Source of the DNA: Bacillota bacterium
GTDB taxonomy: Bacteria > Bacillota > GCA-003054495 > Carboxydocellales > JAJZSN01
Length of the DNA: 33,451 nucleotides
NCBI GenBank assembly: GCA_021849745.1
Contig: JAJZSN010000028.1
Span: 1 to 33,451 of the forward strand
Reading direction: 5' to 3'
Position numbers and translations under genes: made by a program. Below the pieces are notes generated by a model. The model saw nothing but the letters and a program-made list of their open reading frames with translations. It searched no databases and had not been told where the DNA came from. Numbering within the stretch: position 1 is the stretch's first letter; the number at the start of each line of letters is the position of its first letter. Shown piece by piece: positions 31,790 to 33,451 of the stretch.

Positions 31790-33112
31790 ATGGGCTTGAA
31801 CAAAGGTCTGGTTACCAAAGTAAAAGAAAAATACTGTATTGTGGTTACCAAGGAAGGTGAATTCAAGCGGGTTCCCCTGCCCTCTCAACCTGTGCGGGTA
31901 GGACAGGAAATTACTTTCCGGGAAGGCGGTATCCTTAACAACTGGACTAAGTACAGTTTATTGGTGGCTTCCTTTCTCCTGGTAATGGTCGGTGTTAATT
32001 TCTTATACCAGCCGGAGATAGCCCCTGCGGCCTATGTTTCTTTGGATATTAACCCCAGCATTGAACTGGCTGTGGATAAAGAGCAAAAAGTTATTGATGT
32101 GAAAACCTTTAACCAAGACGGACAACAATTGGTCGATTCAGCTAAGGTCATAAATCTGGATCTTTACGAAGCGATAGAAAAACTTATAGCTTCAGCCATC
32201 GCCAATAAATATATGCAGCCCACCGGGAAAAATATTATTCTAACCGCTGTCTTCCCCGCCGGTTCCGAGAAACTGAAGGTGGACGAAGATAAAATTCAAA
32301 AAGTTATTACTAACAACCTAAACCAGGGCCGCCTCCCCGGCGAAATAGTCATCTATCAAGTGGATGACAACATCCGCAAAAAAGCCGATGCTCTCAAGCT
32401 AACCATGGGCAAAACAGTGATTCTGGAATACGCCAAAAACTCTGGCAGCCAGGTAACTGCGGCCGAGATTAAAGCTGCCAGCATCACCAGCTTAGTCACT
32501 GAGGGTAAAATAAAAGACCCCGTGGAATATAGCAAAGCTAAGGTTAAAATTCCAGTTAAGGCTTCCATCCTTAAGGTGGACCGGGATAAGGACGATGATG
32601 ACGAAGATACCGATGATGACATCCATGAGGATAAGGGTAAAATTAATAAAAATAATCCTGCGTTACCGAAAAAAGACGATGACCACCGGGATAAACAAGA
32701 TGATGACGACCGTAAGGAAGACGATAAGAAAGCTATTAATAATCAAAGTAATAAAAAGGGAGTAAAACCTGTCCGTCCTGATAAAAAGAATACAGAAAAG
32801 ATAAAAGTTGATGATAAAGATGACCGGGACGATAGAGAGGATGATAAAAAGGACAATCAAAATCCCAATACCATACCTAATCCCGGCGTTGATGATAAAG
32901 AAGATGATAAGGATAATAAAGAGAAGGAGGAACAAGAGGAGGACGAAAGTCGTCCTCTGTCCGACCGCAAAGGCAATAAGCAGAATATCGGGAAAATAAA
33001 TGATGAAGGGAACAACAATCAGAAGGATGAAACCAAGGAAAAAGATAAAGACAAAGAACGGGATAAAGATAAGCAAAAAGATAAAGATAAAAACGAAGAA
33101 AAAGAAGACTAA
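31790..33112 (+). CDS. rsgI: Anti-sigma-I factor RsgI with charged low-complexity ectodomain
   Basis: 440 aa. Cytoplasmic RsgI N-terminal domain (about 1-50, binds SigI), TM (about 55-73), then AYVSLDINPSIELAVD with N88-P89, the family's autoproteolysis site, and a juxtamembrane periplasmic-type domain to about 255. Residues 263-440 are almost only D, K, E, N, R and Q, in place of the carbohydrate-binding modules seen in cellulolytic clostridia. ATG 31790 has AAGAAGGTG. A cleaved RsgI releases SigI after further proteolysis (known for the family); the ligand here is not a visible sugar-binding domain. The tail parallels that of the SLH protein. Confidence 0.92.
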   Translation: MGLNKGLVTKVKEKYCIVVTKEGEFKRVPLPSQPVRVGQEITFREGGILNNWTKYSLLVASFLLVMVGVNFLYQPEIAPAAYVSLDINPSIELAVDKEQKVIDVKTFNQDGQQLVDSAKVINLDLYEAIEKLIASAIANKYMQPTGKNIILTAVFPAGSEKLKVDEDKIQKVITNNLNQGRLPGEIVIYQVDDNIRKKADALKLTMGKTVILEYAKNSGSQVTAAEIKAASITSLVTEGKIKDPVEYSKAKVKIPVKASILKVDRDKDDDDEDTDDDIHEDKGKINKNNPALPKKDDDHRDKQDDDDRKEDDKKAINNQSNKKGVKPVRPDKKNTEKIKVDDKDDRDDREDDKKDNQNPNTIPNPGVDDKEDDKDNKEKEEQEEDESRPLSDRKGNKQNIGKINDEGNNNQKDETKEKDKDKERDKDKQKDKDKNEEKED

Positions 33113-33118
33113 CTATAA

Positions 33119-33141
33119 TGGCACCGGTTTTTCCGGTGCCA
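33119..33141. terminator. Hairpin after rsgI
   Basis: TGGCACCGG-TTTTT-CCGGTGCCA, 7 bp past the rsgI stop; no T-run follows on the plus strand, so it probably works with the next hairpin. Confidence 0.6.
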
Positions 33142-33149
33142 TCGGTTAG

Positions 33150-33188
33150 AAAAAAAAATCGCTGGAGCAATTCTCCAGCGTTATTTTT
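33150..33188. terminator. Bidirectional terminator between rsgI and the tRNA genes
   Basis: CGCTGGAG (33160-33167) with CTCCAGCG (33173-33180); TTATTTTTTG on the plus side and a run of nine T on the minus side. Ends rsgI (plus) and the tRNA transcript (minus). Confidence 0.85.
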
Positions 33189-33193
33189 TGAAC

Positions 33194-33274
33194 TGGTCGG
33201 CGTGGAGGGATTCGAACCCGCAAACTAAGGTTCAAGTCCCGAACGCGGTGCGCTACCAAGCTGCTCCTAAACAC
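33194..33274 (-). pseudogene. Degenerate tRNA-Pro-like sequence
   Basis: Read on the minus strand it keeps AGCTTGGTAGCGCACC (D arm), a TTCGGGA loop with anticodon CGG, GGGTTCGAATCC (T arm) and ACGCCGACCA at the 3' end. The 5' acceptor strand (GTGTTTA) cannot pair with CACGCCG, the anticodon stem (CCGCG against CTTGA) is broken, and one T-stem pair is lost. It is a decayed copy next to an intact gene with the same anticodon. Confidence 0.7.
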
Positions 33275-33286
33275 ACTAAATAACTA

Positions 33287-33364
33287 TGGTCGGAGTAGAG
33301 GGATTTGAACCCCCGACCCCCTGCTCCCGAAGCAGGTGCGCTAGCCAAACTGCGCTATACCCCG
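33287..33364 (-). tRNA. tRNA-Pro (anticodon CGG)
   Basis: 78 nt with encoded CCA. Acceptor CGGGGTA pairs with TACTCCG (one G-T), anticodon arm CCTGC-TTCGGGA-GCAGG, T arm GGGGGTTCAAATCCCTC, discriminator A. Preceded by a promoter and followed by the decayed copy and a terminator. Confidence 0.93.
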
Positions 33365-33374
33365 ACGTGGTTTT

Positions 33375-33403
33375 ATGGTAACAAAAACAATAAAGAATGT
33401 CAA
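33375..33403 (-). promoter_or_regulatory. Promoter of the tRNA-Pro unit
   Basis: TTGACA (33398-33403), 17-bp spacer, TACCAT (33375-33380) on the minus strand, about 10 bp from the tRNA 5' end. Confidence 0.65.
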
Positions 33404-33404
33404 T

Positions 33405-33431
33405 AGCGGCGGGGATTGTGGCCCCGCCGCT
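33405..33431. terminator. GC-rich hairpin upstream of the tRNA promoter
   Basis: Perfect arms AGCGGCGGGG (33405-33414) and CCCCGCCGCT (33422-33431). Neither side has a clear T-run (plus strand TACTGTTTCTATC), so a terminator role for a gene beyond the window is only likely. Confidence 0.5.
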
Positions 33432-33451
33432 TACTGTTTCTATCGTAGTAT

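Noticed and set aside
1..33451. CRISPR arrays, rRNA, prophage or transposase genes
   Set aside because: None seen: no regularly spaced repeats, no rRNA-like sequence, no integrase or transposase frame.

Overview
The window looks like chromosome from an anaerobic, endospore-forming, Gram-positive bacterium of the Clostridia (Peptococcaceae/Thermincola-like; inferred). The evidence is a Spo0E-family protein, a SigI/RsgI pair, an SLH-domain surface protein, a bacillithiol-type deacetylase, strong AGGAGG ribosome sites, and a c-type cytochrome maturation system of the kind found in Gram-positive metal or sulfur respirers. Nearly every gene to about 30.8 kb is on the minus strand.

Layout. 0-0.4 kb: 5' end of a BshB1-like deacetylase and two hairpin terminators. 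0.4-3.2 kb: a secreted unknown, a YlbF-family protein and ResB. 3.3-12.4 kb: a cytochrome c maturation operon read right to left: an interrupted secreted/TM protein, ccmE, ccmF, ccmH, two CcmI-like proteins, a 260-bp highly structured non-coding element, ccmA, ccmB, ccmC, a 44-aa ccmD, an unknown and a DUF2318 protein, then a terminator. 12.5-13.9 kb: an HDOD protein and a decayed LysE-family gene. 13.9-18.2 kb: a DUF2318 / Cys-rich protein / MacB-FtsX-type ABC transporter operon. 18.4-19.8 kb: a BlaI-family repressor and an M56 membrane protease with no beta-lactam sensor domain. 20-29 kb: Na/Pi symporter-like protein, chemoreceptor, Spo0E-like protein, D-Ala-D-Ala carboxypeptidase, diguanylate cyclase, a Leu/Ile/Val-type binding lipoprotein and an acyl-CoA ligase. 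29.4-33.1 kb: an SLH protein divergent from sigI-rsgI. 33.2-33.4 kb: tRNA-Pro(CGG) and a decayed tRNA-Pro copy.

Main discovery. A 17-bp inverted repeat, TACTA-N7-TAGTA, occurs four times, each time at a recognisable promoter: over the -35 of the blaI-M56 pair, on both sides of the promoter of the DUF2318/ABC operon, and just downstream of the -10 of the cytochrome c maturation operon. This predicts that a BlaI repressor released by a sensor-less M56 protease controls cytochrome c maturation together with a DUF2318/ABC system. Each target operon carries a DUF2318 protein with identical cysteine spacing. A second candidate novelty is the multi-helix element at 6829-7088, just ahead of ccmA. The GC-richer ccmABC block lies between this element and a patch of dispersed word repeats, which suggests it has a history separate from ccmEFH.
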